A stretch of DNA of 64,000 nucleotides, taken from positions 124,001 to 188,000 of the forward strand of contig NZ_WHJG01000009.1 in NCBI RefSeq assembly GCF_011682175.1. Reading direction: 5' to 3'. The notes beneath the pieces are model-generated. The model did no database searches. It saw nothing but the letters and a program-made list of their open reading frames with translations, and had not been told where the DNA came from. Positions 10,301 to 17,649 of this stretch are shown here, in pieces. This stretch comes from Massilia frigida (GTDB lineage: Bacteria; Pseudomonadota; Gammaproteobacteria; Burkholderiales; Burkholderiaceae_D). Position numbers and translations under genes: made by a program. The stretch's first letter is position 1. Every line of letters begins with the position of its first letter.

Positions 10301-11095
10301 GGTTATTCGGCCCACGTCGCCACCTGGAATGCGTTCGAGGCGGGACTGCCGCTGGCGAACGTGCGCCAGATGGCGGAGCACTACCAGGGCTTCGCGCGGC
10401 GCCACGGCAACCACGCGCTGGTGCGCCTGCTGCGCGGCTATGAACAATTGGCGCTGACCCTGATGGGCGAGGATGGCCACGGCGACGATGGCGCGGCCGG
10501 CGCCATCGACGGTTTCGGCCAGGGCAGTTTTGGCGCGGCGCGCGCACGCTATCTGCTGATGCAGCAGGTGCTGGCGTTCACCTTCGGGCGCTACGACGAG
10601 GCGCTGGCCGCTTCCGAAGCGGCGGCCAACAACCTGCATTTCTTCCTGGCCTCGCTCAACGAGACCACGCACCATTTTTACCATGCGCTGGCGATGACGG
10701 CGGTGTACCGCACGGCATCGCCGGCGCGGCGCCGGCGCCTGCTCGAAGCGGTGTGCGACAAGCACGCGCTGCTGGGAAGCTGGGCCGCGTCGTGCCCCGT
10801 CAATTTCGCCAACCGCTATTTGCTGGTCGGCGCCGAGCTGGCGCGCATCGACGGCAATCCGGACGGCGCCATGCGCGGCTACGAGGATGCGATCGCGGCC
10901 GCCATGGAGGGCGGCTTCGTGCAGAACGCGGCGCTGGCCTGCGAACTGGCGGCGGCCTGCTGCCGCGAACGCGGGGCCGCCGTCCTTGCCATCGACTACG
11001 GCCGGCGCGCGCTGCACGCCTGGGATGCCTGGGGCGCCCAGGCCAAGGTGCGCGACCTGCTGCGGCGCTTTCCGGAACTGGCGGCGGACGCATGA
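7382..11095 (+). CDS. Large pseudokinase-AAA ATPase-TPR-like signalling protein
   Basis: 1237 aa from TTG at 7382, preceded by AAGAGGTG (7371-7378). The N-terminal region (1-260) is a Ser/Thr-kinase-like domain with LVHRDLAARHIL (HRD at 124-126). The DFG position reads GFG (145-147), and no glycine-rich loop or clear VAIK lysine is visible, so kinase activity is doubtful. A STAND-type ATPase follows, with Walker A GRAGTGKS (291-298) and Walker B LLVCLDDVQWID. A long helical, TPR-like C-terminal half comes after it. Relatives usually continue into GAF and histidine-kinase domains (about 1700-1900 aa); this one stops after the helical region. It probably acts as an ATP-dependent signalling scaffold. 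A 1234-aa open frame on the opposite strand is a shadow. Confidence 0.85.
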   Translation: MTQAPDGYTVIDTLRADQQLVLLRAMRDADRLPVLLLLAAHGAAPHSSAFLEHEYALRELLDGAWAATPLALLPGAGGATLVLADSGGAPLDLSASPLDLPDFLAQAAAITLAVSYAHHSRLVHRDLAARHILFDPATAGVRLTGFGMATPLNGPDDPQADLVRLGLVLYHMLCGAEAQGGEAGAPEPLAPHRRRPGVDRICSSIVARLLAADPGQRYQSAAGLYADLQHCRSMLEAQGRVEPFVLGCHDGALRVRIPGSLVGRAPQLALLDDALRHAAAGGAPQLVLVSGRAGTGKSALVAALRRSETALGATIIAGKFDQRQRDIPYATLAQAFQGLVRERLREEPAALAAWRADLQEALGPNARLMLDLIPELALVIGEHASPAPLAPPEAQSRFDGVFRRFLQACRRPGTALLVCLDDVQWIDPASLKLLSHLLTHRGMDHMLAICAWRTREESGAHPMALPRDAMLASGAQVREVVLEALDRAQACELVAAALDCASAEAAPLAALVFPKTAGNPFFTLQFLTRLGENRLLRFNDDAACWEWDAQAIQAREFSDNVVELMVKRLGQLPGCTLDLVKLLACLGPDCGLDTIALVSGMSLLETDEYLWPAARLGLIVREPGNYRFAHDRVQEGAYSMIAGSSLPERHLHIGRLLLENVAPGSLDKHVFDIVHHLNRARAAMRDTAELRELARLNALAGTRARNAIAYDSARNYFSLAAALTPARAWKDDLDATYAMYAALAECEYLCGHLERAGRLFELLVEQSRSRIDLARVALLRVAVYQLRERFDQAVAVALDALALFGVTFPATRAEIDWALREERSAIDARMAGRSIDSLRALPASTDPEVAIVAELLSDIGSPVFAVRPELYFLLAAKALNYTLTHGRTESSCMIYSRYAILLVSLGAIEDAFAFSALAIEQVQFNAPPSKRIGRLRFVHAAYIHPWRDPIAASVASLELAFASCERAGDLPHAGYSAHVATWNAFEAGLPLANVRQMAEHYQGFARRHGNHALVRLLRGYEQLALTLMGEDGHGDDGAAGAIDGFGQGSFGAARARYLLMQQVLAFTFGRYDEALAASEAAANNLHFFLASLNETTHHFYHALAMTAVYRTASPARRRRLLEAVCDKHALLGSWAASCPVNFANRYLLVGAELARIDGNPDGAMRGYEDAIAAAMEGGFVQNAALACELAAACCRERGAAVLAIDYGRRALHAWDAWGAQAKVRDLLRRFPELAADA

Positions 11096-11282
11096 GTTGG
11101 CGAAACGCCATGCGGGCGCGTGGCGAATCTGACGTCAACGCGCAAATATTTCCGTATGGAATGTGATCCACCTCAATATCCGGGGCTTGGCGCGGCCGCT
11201 GGTGCGATATTCGCTGCCAAGTTGCCGTAAGGTTGTACGAACTCAAGAAAAGTGCTGCGCGTCGGCAATTGAGTAAATCGTA

Positions 11283-11288
11283 TATACT
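11283..11288 (+). promoter_or_regulatory. Probable -10 box for the H1-like gene
   Basis: TATACT sits 31 nt upstream of the ATG at 11320 in a short AT-rich stretch (11271-11305) that stands out from GC-rich surroundings. No good -35 match is seen at 17 bp. Confidence 0.4.
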
Positions 11289-11319
11289 GTTTAAATCGAT
11301 ATCAAGACGGAGTTACTCA

Positions 11320-12015
11320 ATGGCCAAGACTGCAAGCGAAAAAACCAACGGACACACGATCGCGGAACTGAAAACTGCCGCATCGGCAACGCGCGCTGCC
11401 AAGGCGGCGCCGAAAAAGACAACTGGCGCCGCTGCGAAGAAGGCGGTACCGGCCAAGGCCGCGCTCAAGCCAGCCGTGCGCAAGAGCGCGGCGGCCAGCG
11501 CGCCAAAGGAGACGGTCAAGGCGATCGCGCCGGTGCGCGCCAAGGCGGCACCGAAGGCGACACCGAAGGCGGCACCCAAGGCGGCACCGAAGGCGGTAGC
11601 GAAAGCCGCACCAGCGGCGGCACCGAAGATCGCAATGAAGGCGCCAGCGGCTGCGCCGGCAAAAGCGCTGGCCAAGCCGGCCGCCAAGCCGGTAGCGAAA
11701 AGCGGCACCGGCAAAGCGGCCAAGCCGGCGCCCAAGCTGGCAGCGCCCGCCACGCCGGACAGCGATGCCGACAGCGGCACGCGCGACAAGGCGCGCAAGG
11801 CCAAGCTGGTGCGCGACAGCTTCACCATGCCGGAGCAGGAATACGCGGTGCTCGGCCAGGTCAAGAAAGCCTGCCTGAAAGCCGGCTTCGAGATCAAGAA
11901 AAGCGAATTGCTGCGCATCGGCGTGGCGCTGATCAGCGACCTCGATATCGCCACCCTGCAAAAGGTGTTGTCCAGCCTTCCGCAGCTGAAAACCGGCCGC
12001 CCGAAAAGCGAATAA
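11320..12015 (+). CDS. Histone H1-like Ala/Lys/Pro-rich protein with conserved C-terminal domain
   Basis: 231 aa from ATG 11320, with GGAG at 11309-11312. Residues 1-150 are low complexity, dominated by Ala, Lys and Pro with KAAPKA-type repeats like bacterial histone H1 tails. Residues about 160-231 are a separate folded module: DSFTMPEQEYAVLGQVKKA, then an IKKSELLRIGVALISDL helix and a short basic GRPKSE end. The strand-helix-helix order and the KKSELLR motif resemble ribbon-helix-helix DNA-binding domains (my inference). The protein is likely nucleoid-associated, with a DNA-condensing basic tail and a dimerising or DNA-reading C-terminus. A longer in-frame start at 11233 lacks a ribosome site and is rejected. 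Confidence 0.8.
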   Translation: MAKTASEKTNGHTIAELKTAASATRAAKAAPKKTTGAAAKKAVPAKAALKPAVRKSAAASAPKETVKAIAPVRAKAAPKATPKAAPKAAPKAVAKAAPAAAPKIAMKAPAAAPAKALAKPAAKPVAKSGTGKAAKPAPKLAAPATPDSDADSGTRDKARKAKLVRDSFTMPEQEYAVLGQVKKACLKAGFEIKKSELLRIGVALISDLDIATLQKVLSSLPQLKTGRPKSE

Positions 12016-12022
12016 GCCGTAC

Positions 12023-12050
12023 GCCGCGTGTCATCCGGATGACACGCGGC
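12023..12050 (+). terminator. Perfect 14-bp palindrome after the H1-like gene
   Basis: GCCGCGTGTCATCC is followed at once by its reverse complement. It lies 8 bp after the stop at 12015. There is no T-run, so it may be a stabilising or factor-assisted 3' hairpin, or an operator for the next gene. Confidence 0.5.
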
Positions 12051-12112
12051 TGTCACTGGCCTGACAAATTACGCAGTTAGGCTGTGCTTCGTCGCCACTG
12101 AAAGGACGAAGC

Positions 12113-12868
12113 ATGCAAAACCTCCATCCCTGCCTGGATACGAAACCGGCCGCGCCGCGGCTGGTCCTGAGCCTGGCGTCGACGCCGGCCGACGTGCGCG
12201 AAGTGCAGCGCCTGCGCTACAAGGTGTTCATCGAAACGATGGGCTTGTCCGCGCTGGCCAATGCCGAGCGGCTCGACCGCGACGAATTCGACGAGCACTG
12301 CGAGCACCTGATCGTGCGCGACGCCTCCACCCTCAAGGTGGTGGGCACCTACCGCGTACTGAGTCCATCGCGGGCGCGCCGGACCGGCCGCCTGTATGCC
12401 GACAAGGAATTCGACCTGGGCCGCCTGAATCACCTGCGCCAGCGCATCATCGAAGCGGGGCGCGCCTGCATCCATCCCAAATACCGCGGCGGCAGCGTGA
12501 TCATGCTGCTGTGGGCCGGCCTGGCCGAGTGCATGCGGCGCGAGCGCTGCGATTTCCTGGCCGGCTGCGCCAGCATGAGCGTGGCCGACGGCGGCCATCA
12601 CGCGGCCGCCGTGTACCGCGCGCTGATCGGCAAGCACGCCGCGCCGGCCGAATACCGGGTTACGCCGCACCTGCCGTTTCCGGTGGGCACGCTGGAAGCG
12701 TCCGCCAAGGTGCAGGTGCCGGCGCTGGTCAAGGGCTATGTGCGCTCGGGCGCGTGGCTGTGCGGCGAGCCGGCCTGGGATCCTGATTTCGAGTGTGCGG
12801 ATTTGTTCCTGCTGCTGCCGCTGGCGAACCTGGACAGCCGCTACGCGAAGCACTACGGGATGGAGTAG
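12113..12868 (+). CDS. olsB: OlsB-like GNAT N-acyltransferase
   Basis: 251 aa. The sequence LRYKVFIETMGL, RLDRDEFDEHCEHLIVRD, VVGTYRVL and IIEAGRACIHPKYRGGSVIMLLWAGL matches the hemolysin-like/OlsB acyltransferase family (PF13444 type), which adds a 3-hydroxyacyl chain from acyl-ACP to ornithine as the first step in ornithine-lipid synthesis. The start at 12113 has GAAAGGA about 8 nt upstream. No olsA (second acyltransferase) is adjacent, so the substrate is inferred from family only. It is cytosolic or peripherally membrane-bound, and the length is normal for the family. Transcribed alone: H1-like gene upstream, opposite-strand HTH gene downstream. Confidence 0.8.
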   Translation: MQNLHPCLDTKPAAPRLVLSLASTPADVREVQRLRYKVFIETMGLSALANAERLDRDEFDEHCEHLIVRDASTLKVVGTYRVLSPSRARRTGRLYADKEFDLGRLNHLRQRIIEAGRACIHPKYRGGSVIMLLWAGLAECMRRERCDFLAGCASMSVADGGHHAAAVYRALIGKHAAPAEYRVTPHLPFPVGTLEASAKVQVPALVKGYVRSGAWLCGEPAWDPDFECADLFLLLPLANLDSRYAKHYGME

Positions 12869-13017
12869 CTGGCGTCCGCACGGGGGTTCGGTGAGGATGC
12901 AGCTGGACTGCGGAAGGTGAAGCCTTGCCCGGTATCGACATCTGCGCCATGCGGCACGCAGCGGTACGACGGGCGCCGGACATGCGCTGCCGGCGCCAGG
13001 CAGCTGTGCAGAACTGC

Positions 13018-13305
13018 CTAGTGCATTGACGCGTTGGACAAATCCTTCAAGTCGCGGATACTCATATCCGACTTTTCGTGCATGCGCAGCAGAATCGTTG
13101 CACCCACGGCCAGTTTTCGATGGCGGATCTTGCTGATGATTGGCGGCTGGACTTCCAGCACGCGGCACAACTCCGCATCGTTCTTGAGGTTCATCTTTTC
13201 GATCAAGGTGTCGAGCAGCTTGTTCGGCACAAAGCTCGATGGTTCGAGCGCTCGAGCGCGGTTCATCGCCTCGATCATTTCCAGTTTCTTTTGCCGTACG
13301 TTCAT
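13018..13305 (-). CDS. Small HTH-like (lambda-repressor-type) protein
   Basis: 95 aa. A strong GGAGGAG ribosome site precedes the ATG. The core KNDAELCRVLEVQPPIISKI followed by RHRKLAVGATILLRMHE has the spacing of a Cro/CI-type helix-turn-helix (helix, turn at LEVQPP, recognition helix ISKIRHRKL). I recall similar small proteins of unknown function in Massilia-type genomes. It probably binds DNA; the target is unknown. The AT-rich upstream region (13306-13470) shows it is transcribed on its own. It is not adjacent to a toxin gene, so an antitoxin role has no support. Confidence 0.65.
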   Translation of the reverse strand: MNVRQKKLEMIEAMNRARALEPSSFVPNKLLDTLIEKMNLKNDAELCRVLEVQPPIISKIRHRKLAVGATILLRMHEKSDMSIRDLKDLSNASMH

Positions 13306-13480
13306 CGTACTCCTCCAAAGATTATTTTTTCATTGATGGGGGACTGATCGACTGTTGGTCAACTTCAACCCGTTTGTTACATTCTGATATATTTCATGCA
13401 CGTCGGGTTTGTTCCGATGATACTACCGAAAGAATATACTCGCAGCAAAGTTGATAAATTAAACGATGGAAATGCGGCTT

Positions 13481-14137
13481 TTAGCGCACATCTTGCACAA
13501 TTTGCAATCCCGAGCGGGTCAAAATGAGGGTTTTGTCGGCTTGCGCGGCCGCCGCGTGAGAATGTGTGACCATTATTGCACTGGCGCCGCTCGCTTTTAC
13601 TTCGTCCCGGAGCAAGGCCAAAATGCTGTCGGCGGTCTCCGGATCGAGGTTTCCGGTCGGTTCATCGGCCAGCACCAGGGCCGGGCGGTGCACCAGCGCG
13701 CGCGCGATCGCCACGCGCTGCATTTCGCCGCCGGACAGCTGGCGTGGAAAATCGCCGCCCCGGCCACCGAGGCCGACCGCCGCCAGCATGGCGCCGGCGC
13801 GTTCCTGGCTCTGGCCATTCAATAGCAGGGGCAGGGCCACGTTCTGCTCCAGGGTCAGGTGCGGCAGCACGTGGAAGGCCTGGAAGATGAAACCCATGCG
13901 GGTGCGGCGCAGGCTGGTGGCGGCATTGTCGTCGAGCGCCGACATGGGCTGGCCGTCGATCACGATGTCGCCGCTGTCGGGCGCATCGAGGCCGGCGATG
14001 AGGTTCAGCAGGGTCGACTTGCCGACCCCCGATTCGCCCATGATGGCGACGAATTCGCCGGCCTTGAATTGGTACGAGAGGCGGTTGAGCACCGGACGGC
14101 CGTTGTAGTTTTTGGCGAGATCGCGCAGTTCGAGCAT
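13481..14137 (-). CDS. ABC transporter ATPase of the LolD/MacB type
   Basis: 218 aa from ATG 14137 (an in-frame upstream start at 14218 would run through the end of the permease gene and is rejected). Walker A is GESGVGKST, the Q-loop region is FIFQAFHVLPHLTLEQNV, the signature is QLSGGEMQR, Walker B is ALVLADEPTGNLD and the H-loop is MVTHSH. This is the LolD/FtsE/MacB subfamily, not PhnC. It is the last gene of the PhnD-C-E-E operon (40 bp after permease 2), giving that operon two ATPases of different subfamilies. No partner FtsX/MacB-like permease is present, so it may serve the same importer or a distant partner. Confidence 0.88.
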   Translation of the reverse strand: MLELRDLAKNYNGRPVLNRLSYQFKAGEFVAIMGESGVGKSTLLNLIAGLDAPDSGDIVIDGQPMSALDDNAATSLRRTRMGFIFQAFHVLPHLTLEQNVALPLLLNGQSQERAGAMLAAVGLGGRGGDFPRQLSGGEMQRVAIARALVHRPALVLADEPTGNLDPETADSILALLRDEVKASGASAIMVTHSHAAAAQADKTLILTRSGLQIVQDVR

Positions 14138-14177
14138 GAGGAGTACCTGGTGATGGAGGTGGGGCTGGCCCGGGGGC

Positions 14178-14972
14178 CTAGCGGGTAAGGGCGCGCCGCA
14201 GCGCAAAGCTGGCGGCATCGACCAGGGCGACCAGCAGCAGCATGGCGATGATGACGGTGGCCGCGTTTTGCATCTGGAATAGCGACAGGTGGAACTTGAG
14301 CATCTGGCCGAGTCCGCCGGCGCCGACCACCCCGAGCACCGCGGCGGCGCGGATATTGTTCTCCCAGCGGTACAGGGTGTACGACAGCATCTGGGGCAGC
14401 GTTTGCGGCATGGTGGCGTACAAAAAGGCCGCCGCCGGGGCGGCGCCGTTGGTGAGCAGGGTGGTTTCGGGATGCGGGTCGGCGTTTTCGAGGGCGTCGG
14501 CGAACAGGCGTCCGAGCACGCCGCTGGTGTGCGCGGCCAGCGCCAGGGTGCCGGCGAACGGCCCCAGGCCGGCCGCCACCAGCAGCAGCGAGGCCCACAC
14601 CAGTTCCGGAATCGAGCGCAGCACGTTGAGCAGGCCGCGCGCGAGGGCGCGCTGCACTTTGCCCAGGCGCCCGGCGCCGGCCATGGCCAGCGCCATGCCG
14701 CCGGCCACCGCCAGCAAGGTGCCGATGGCCGACATCGAGAGCGTCTCGGCGGCGGCCAGCGCGGTCTTGCGCAGGAAGGCCGGAGAAGTTTCGGGCGGGG
14801 TGAAGCCGGCCAAAAATTCGCTGGTCACCGCGACCGCGTCGGGCGAGAAGAAGGCCGACCATTGCAGCGGCAGCGAGGCGAAGCTGGCGACGATGAGCGC
14901 CACGATGGCCGCCGCCAGCAGCCAGGTGGAGAGGCGGCGCGGTGGCGCGGCCGGCAGCTCGCGCGCGCTCAT
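14178..14972 (-). CDS. PhnE-type ABC permease (second of two)
   Basis: 264 aa from ATG 14972, which overlaps the stop of the upstream permease as ATGA (14969-14972), implying translational coupling. About six hydrophobic segments are visible. The cytoplasmic coupling loop reads NNIRAAAVLGVVGAGGLGQML, the EAA-type motif of phosphonate-family permeases. It is predicted to pair with the permease at 14969-15799 to form the membrane channel of the importer. The N-terminal extension in the longer open frame is the tail of the upstream gene read in another frame. Confidence 0.9.
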   Translation of the reverse strand: MSARELPAAPPRRLSTWLLAAAIVALIVASFASLPLQWSAFFSPDAVAVTSEFLAGFTPPETSPAFLRKTALAAAETLSMSAIGTLLAVAGGMALAMAGAGRLGKVQRALARGLLNVLRSIPELVWASLLLVAAGLGPFAGTLALAAHTSGVLGRLFADALENADPHPETTLLTNGAAPAAAFLYATMPQTLPQMLSYTLYRWENNIRAAAVLGVVGAGGLGQMLKFHLSLFQMQNAATVIIAMLLLVALVDAASFALRRALTR

Positions 14973-15799
14973 CCGAGCCGCCGGCGCAGCAGCTTGGACA
15001 CCGCATCGGCCAGCGCGACCAGCAGCACGAACATGATCAGCATGGTGCACACTTCGCCGCCGGCCATCATGCGGGTCGATTCATCCATGCGCTGGCCGAG
15101 CCCGCCGGCGCCGACAAAGCCGATCACCGCCGAGCCGCGGATGGCGCATTCCCAGCGGTAGACGGTGTACGAGACCAGTTCGGAGGCCGATTCGGGCAGC
15201 GCCCCATACAGGAGCGCGGCCAGGCGCGAACTGCCGTTGGCCAGCAGCGCGCCGGTGGCATGGGCGTCGGTCGATTCGAGGATTTCCGCGTACACCTTGC
15301 CCAGCATGCCGCTGTAGGTGAGCGCAATGGCCAGCACGCCGGCGGTCGGACCGAGGCCGGCCACGCGCACGAACAGGATGGCCCACACCAGTTCGGGCAC
15401 GCTGCGCAGCAGCACCAGCACCCAGCGCACCAGCTGGCGCAGCAGGCGGGCGGCCCAGTGCATGCGCCGCGTGCCCAGGCGCGAGATGGACAGGCGTTCG
15501 GTGATGATCAGGGTGGCTGGTATGGCGCCGAGCAGGGCCAGGGTCAGGCCGGCGGTGGCGATGGCCACCGTCTGCCAGGTTTCGCGCAGCACCATCGCCA
15601 GGAACTCGGGCGCGTGGGCGGGTTTCAGGAAGCCGGCCAGGAACTGGCTGGCCGCGCCCAGGCTTTGCAGGTCGAACAGGATCCAGGGCTTGAATTCGCT
15701 GAACACCAGGGCTGGCCACAGCAGGGCCGCGCCGATGGCGAGGATCGCCAGGCGCGCGCGCCAGGCCGGGTCGGGATGGTGGACGGTTGCCGCTGGCAT
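14969..15799 (-). CDS. PhnE-type ABC permease (first of two)
   Basis: 276 aa with about six membrane segments and the coupling motif IRGSAVIGFVGAGGLGQRM. It is homologous to its downstream neighbour (both carry RSIPELVWA/RSVPELVWA and GLGP.AG). It starts 3 bp after the PhnC-like ATPase stop. Together with 14178-14972 it forms a heterodimeric inner-membrane permease. Substrate specificity comes from the binding protein at 16633-17517. Confidence 0.9.
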   Translation of the reverse strand: MPAATVHHPDPAWRARLAILAIGAALLWPALVFSEFKPWILFDLQSLGAASQFLAGFLKPAHAPEFLAMVLRETWQTVAIATAGLTLALLGAIPATLIITERLSISRLGTRRMHWAARLLRQLVRWVLVLLRSVPELVWAILFVRVAGLGPTAGVLAIALTYSGMLGKVYAEILESTDAHATGALLANGSSRLAALLYGALPESASELVSYTVYRWECAIRGSAVIGFVGAGGLGQRMDESTRMMAGGEVCTMLIMFVLLVALADAVSKLLRRRLG

Positions 15800-15802
15800 G
15801 CG

Positions 15803-16618
15803 TCAGAAGCAGGCGCCGACGGCCAGCCGTTCGGGCGTTTCGTGCGCCTCGGGCGTGTGCTGCACCATGGCTTCATTCTGGTAGAGCGCCGCGATCATCT
15901 CGTCGCTGACGTCCTCGCGGGCGGCGTCGAACACGATGCGCCCGTCGCGCAGGCCGACGATGCGCGGAAAATGGGCGCGCGCCATGTCGACCTGGTGCAG
16001 GCTGCATATCAGCGTGGCGTTGCGGCGCACCGCTTCCTGCTGCAGGGTGGCCAGGGTCATCTGCGACAGCGCCGGGTCGAGCGCGGAGAGCGGCTCGTCG
16101 ACCAGGAACACGCGGGCCGACGAGAGCAGCAGGCGCGCCAGGCCGCAGCGCTGGCGCTCGCCGCCGGAGAGGCGGTCGACGCGCGCGTACAGTTTGTCGC
16201 CCAGGCCGAAGCGCACCAGCGCCGCGTGGGCGGCGTCGGGATCGGCCGGCTTGAACAGGGAGGCGAGCGCCTGGCCCAGGGTCCATTCGGGCAGGCGCGC
16301 CGCCAGCACCGCCGTGACCACGCGCTGGCGCGGCGGCAGGGGCGGCGTTTGCGGCGCCAGGAACAGGCTGGCGCGCAGCTTGTGGCGCGCCGCGCCGGGC
16401 AGGGTCCACGGATCCTGGCCGAGCACGCGCAGGGTGCCGCCGGTCGGCGCGTGGGCGCAGGCGAGGGTGGCCAGCAAGGTGGTCTTGCCGGCCCCGGACG
16501 GGCCGATCACGGCCAGCTGCTCGCCCTGCGCCACCGCCAGGTCGATCTCGTGCAAGGCGCTCGCCTGCGCGCCGGCCAGGTGACGCACGGTGAGCTTGCC
16601 GAGGCGGTAGGAGTCCAT
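15803..16618 (-). CDS. PhnC-type ABC importer ATPase
   Basis: 271 aa from ATG 16618. Motifs: GPSGAGKTT (Walker A), APQTPPLP Q-loop area, RLSGGERQR (signature), VFLVDEPLSALDP (Walker B) and CSLHQVDMARAHF (H-loop, typical of PhnC). The longer frame reaching 16909 only overlaps the binding-protein gene and has no ribosome site. The gene lies 14 bp after the binding-protein stop and 3 bp before the first permease. It powers import by the adjacent permease pair. Confidence 0.92.
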   Translation of the reverse strand: MDSYRLGKLTVRHLAGAQASALHEIDLAVAQGEQLAVIGPSGAGKTTLLATLACAHAPTGGTLRVLGQDPWTLPGAARHKLRASLFLAPQTPPLPPRQRVVTAVLAARLPEWTLGQALASLFKPADPDAAHAALVRFGLGDKLYARVDRLSGGERQRCGLARLLLSSARVFLVDEPLSALDPALSQMTLATLQQEAVRRNATLICSLHQVDMARAHFPRIVGLRDGRIVFDAAREDVSDEMIAALYQNEAMVQHTPEAHETPERLAVGACF

Positions 16619-16632
16619 GCGCGCGTACCTGC

Positions 16633-17517
16633 TTACTTGAGCAGCTTGGCGCTGCGCGCGGCCGCTTCGATGGCGCTGTAGTTTTCCGGCTTGGTCGGCA
16701 CGAACTTGCTGGCTTTTTGCAAGTCGAGGATTTCCTTGCCTTCCGGGGTGGACTTGTCGAGGGCGAGGAAAGCGTCGGTCAGCTTTTTCTTCATTGGCGC
16801 CGGCATGTCGGCGCGCACGGTCCAGTTGTAATCGAAGTAACCCGGGGTGGTGTAGAACACGCGCACGGCGGCCGGATCGACCTTCTTCTCGGCGACCAGT
16901 TTTTCCCATACCGAGATATTCAGTGCGCCGGCATCGACCTTGCCGCCGGCGACAGCGGCCACGGTGGCGTCGTGCGCGCCGGAGTAGGCCACGCGCTTGA
17001 GATCCGCGTCCGGATCGATTTTCGCGGCCAGCAGGTAGGAACGCGGCATCAGGTGGCCCGACGTGGACGACTCGGAGCCGAAGCTGAGGGTCTTGCCCTT
17101 GAGGTCATCGAGCTTGTTGATATCGGCCTTGGTGGTGACGAACACCGAGCGGAAGGCGGTGTCTTCCTGGCGCTGCACGAGCGGGGTGACCTGGCCCTTG
17201 CTGCGCACATTGGCCTGCACAAAGGTAAAGCCGCCGAACCAGACCAGGTCGAGGCGCTTGTTGACCAGTCCCTCGACCGCGGCCGGGTAATCGGTCACCG
17301 GCGTGAATTCGACTTTCAGGCCGGTGGCCTTGGCCAGGTAGTCGCCCAGCGGCTTGAACTTGCGCTGCAACTCGGTCGGTGCTTCGTCGGGAATGGCCGA
17401 TACGCGCAGCACGCCCGGCGTGACCTGGGCGATGGCGCTGCTGGCCAGCAGTGCGGTGGCGGCCAATGATGCAGCCAGCATGGACTTGAGGGTGCGCGGC
17501 GCGGAGAAGTGGGTCAT
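16633..17517 (-). CDS. Periplasmic binding protein of a PhnD-like importer (putative selenate/oxyanion type)
   Basis: 294 aa from ATG 17517 with AAGG five nt upstream. The signal peptide is MTHFSAPRTLKSMLAASLAA followed by a cleavage site near SSAIAQ. The mature protein has the PhnD-type two-lobe pattern (IPDEAPTELQRKFKPLGDYL, YPAAVEGLVNKRLDLVWFGG, TLSFGSESSTSGHLMPRSYL). From memory, the IPDEAPTEL/FGGFTFVQA pattern matches a PhnD-like group that databases label putative selenate ABC transporter binding protein, a name based on genomic context; phosphonate or phosphite remain alternatives. It is the first gene of a five-gene operon and is divergent from egtD. The window also encodes SelD and SenAB, which favours selenium. 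Confidence 0.85.
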   Translation of the reverse strand: MTHFSAPRTLKSMLAASLAATALLASSAIAQVTPGVLRVSAIPDEAPTELQRKFKPLGDYLAKATGLKVEFTPVTDYPAAVEGLVNKRLDLVWFGGFTFVQANVRSKGQVTPLVQRQEDTAFRSVFVTTKADINKLDDLKGKTLSFGSESSTSGHLMPRSYLLAAKIDPDADLKRVAYSGAHDATVAAVAGGKVDAGALNISVWEKLVAEKKVDPAAVRVFYTTPGYFDYNWTVRADMPAPMKKKLTDAFLALDKSTPEGKEILDLQKASKFVPTKPENYSAIEAAARSAKLLK

Positions 17518-17649
17518 GGTAGCCTTGTAGGGAGGTCGGGATGGATGCCGGCCAGCGAGCACGCTTGAACGCCGGGCGGACCGTTTAATACGGGATATTC
17601 AGCTATGATAACAAAAACACCTACGCAGCGATTTCGATTGAGTACTCCT

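Noticed and set aside
7313-11017. 1234-aa open frame on the minus strand
   Set aside because: It is antisense to the pseudokinase-ATPase gene, has no motifs and is rich in Arg/Gln/His, typical of a GC-rich shadow frame.
14942-16681. 579-aa plus-strand frame
   Set aside because: Antisense to the permease and ATPase genes; no recognisable domain.
16633-17517. Plain phosphonate transporter (phnD)
   Set aside because: No phosphonate catabolism genes are nearby. The binding-protein sequence and selenium context fit the putative selenate group better, although phosphonate or phosphite is not excluded.
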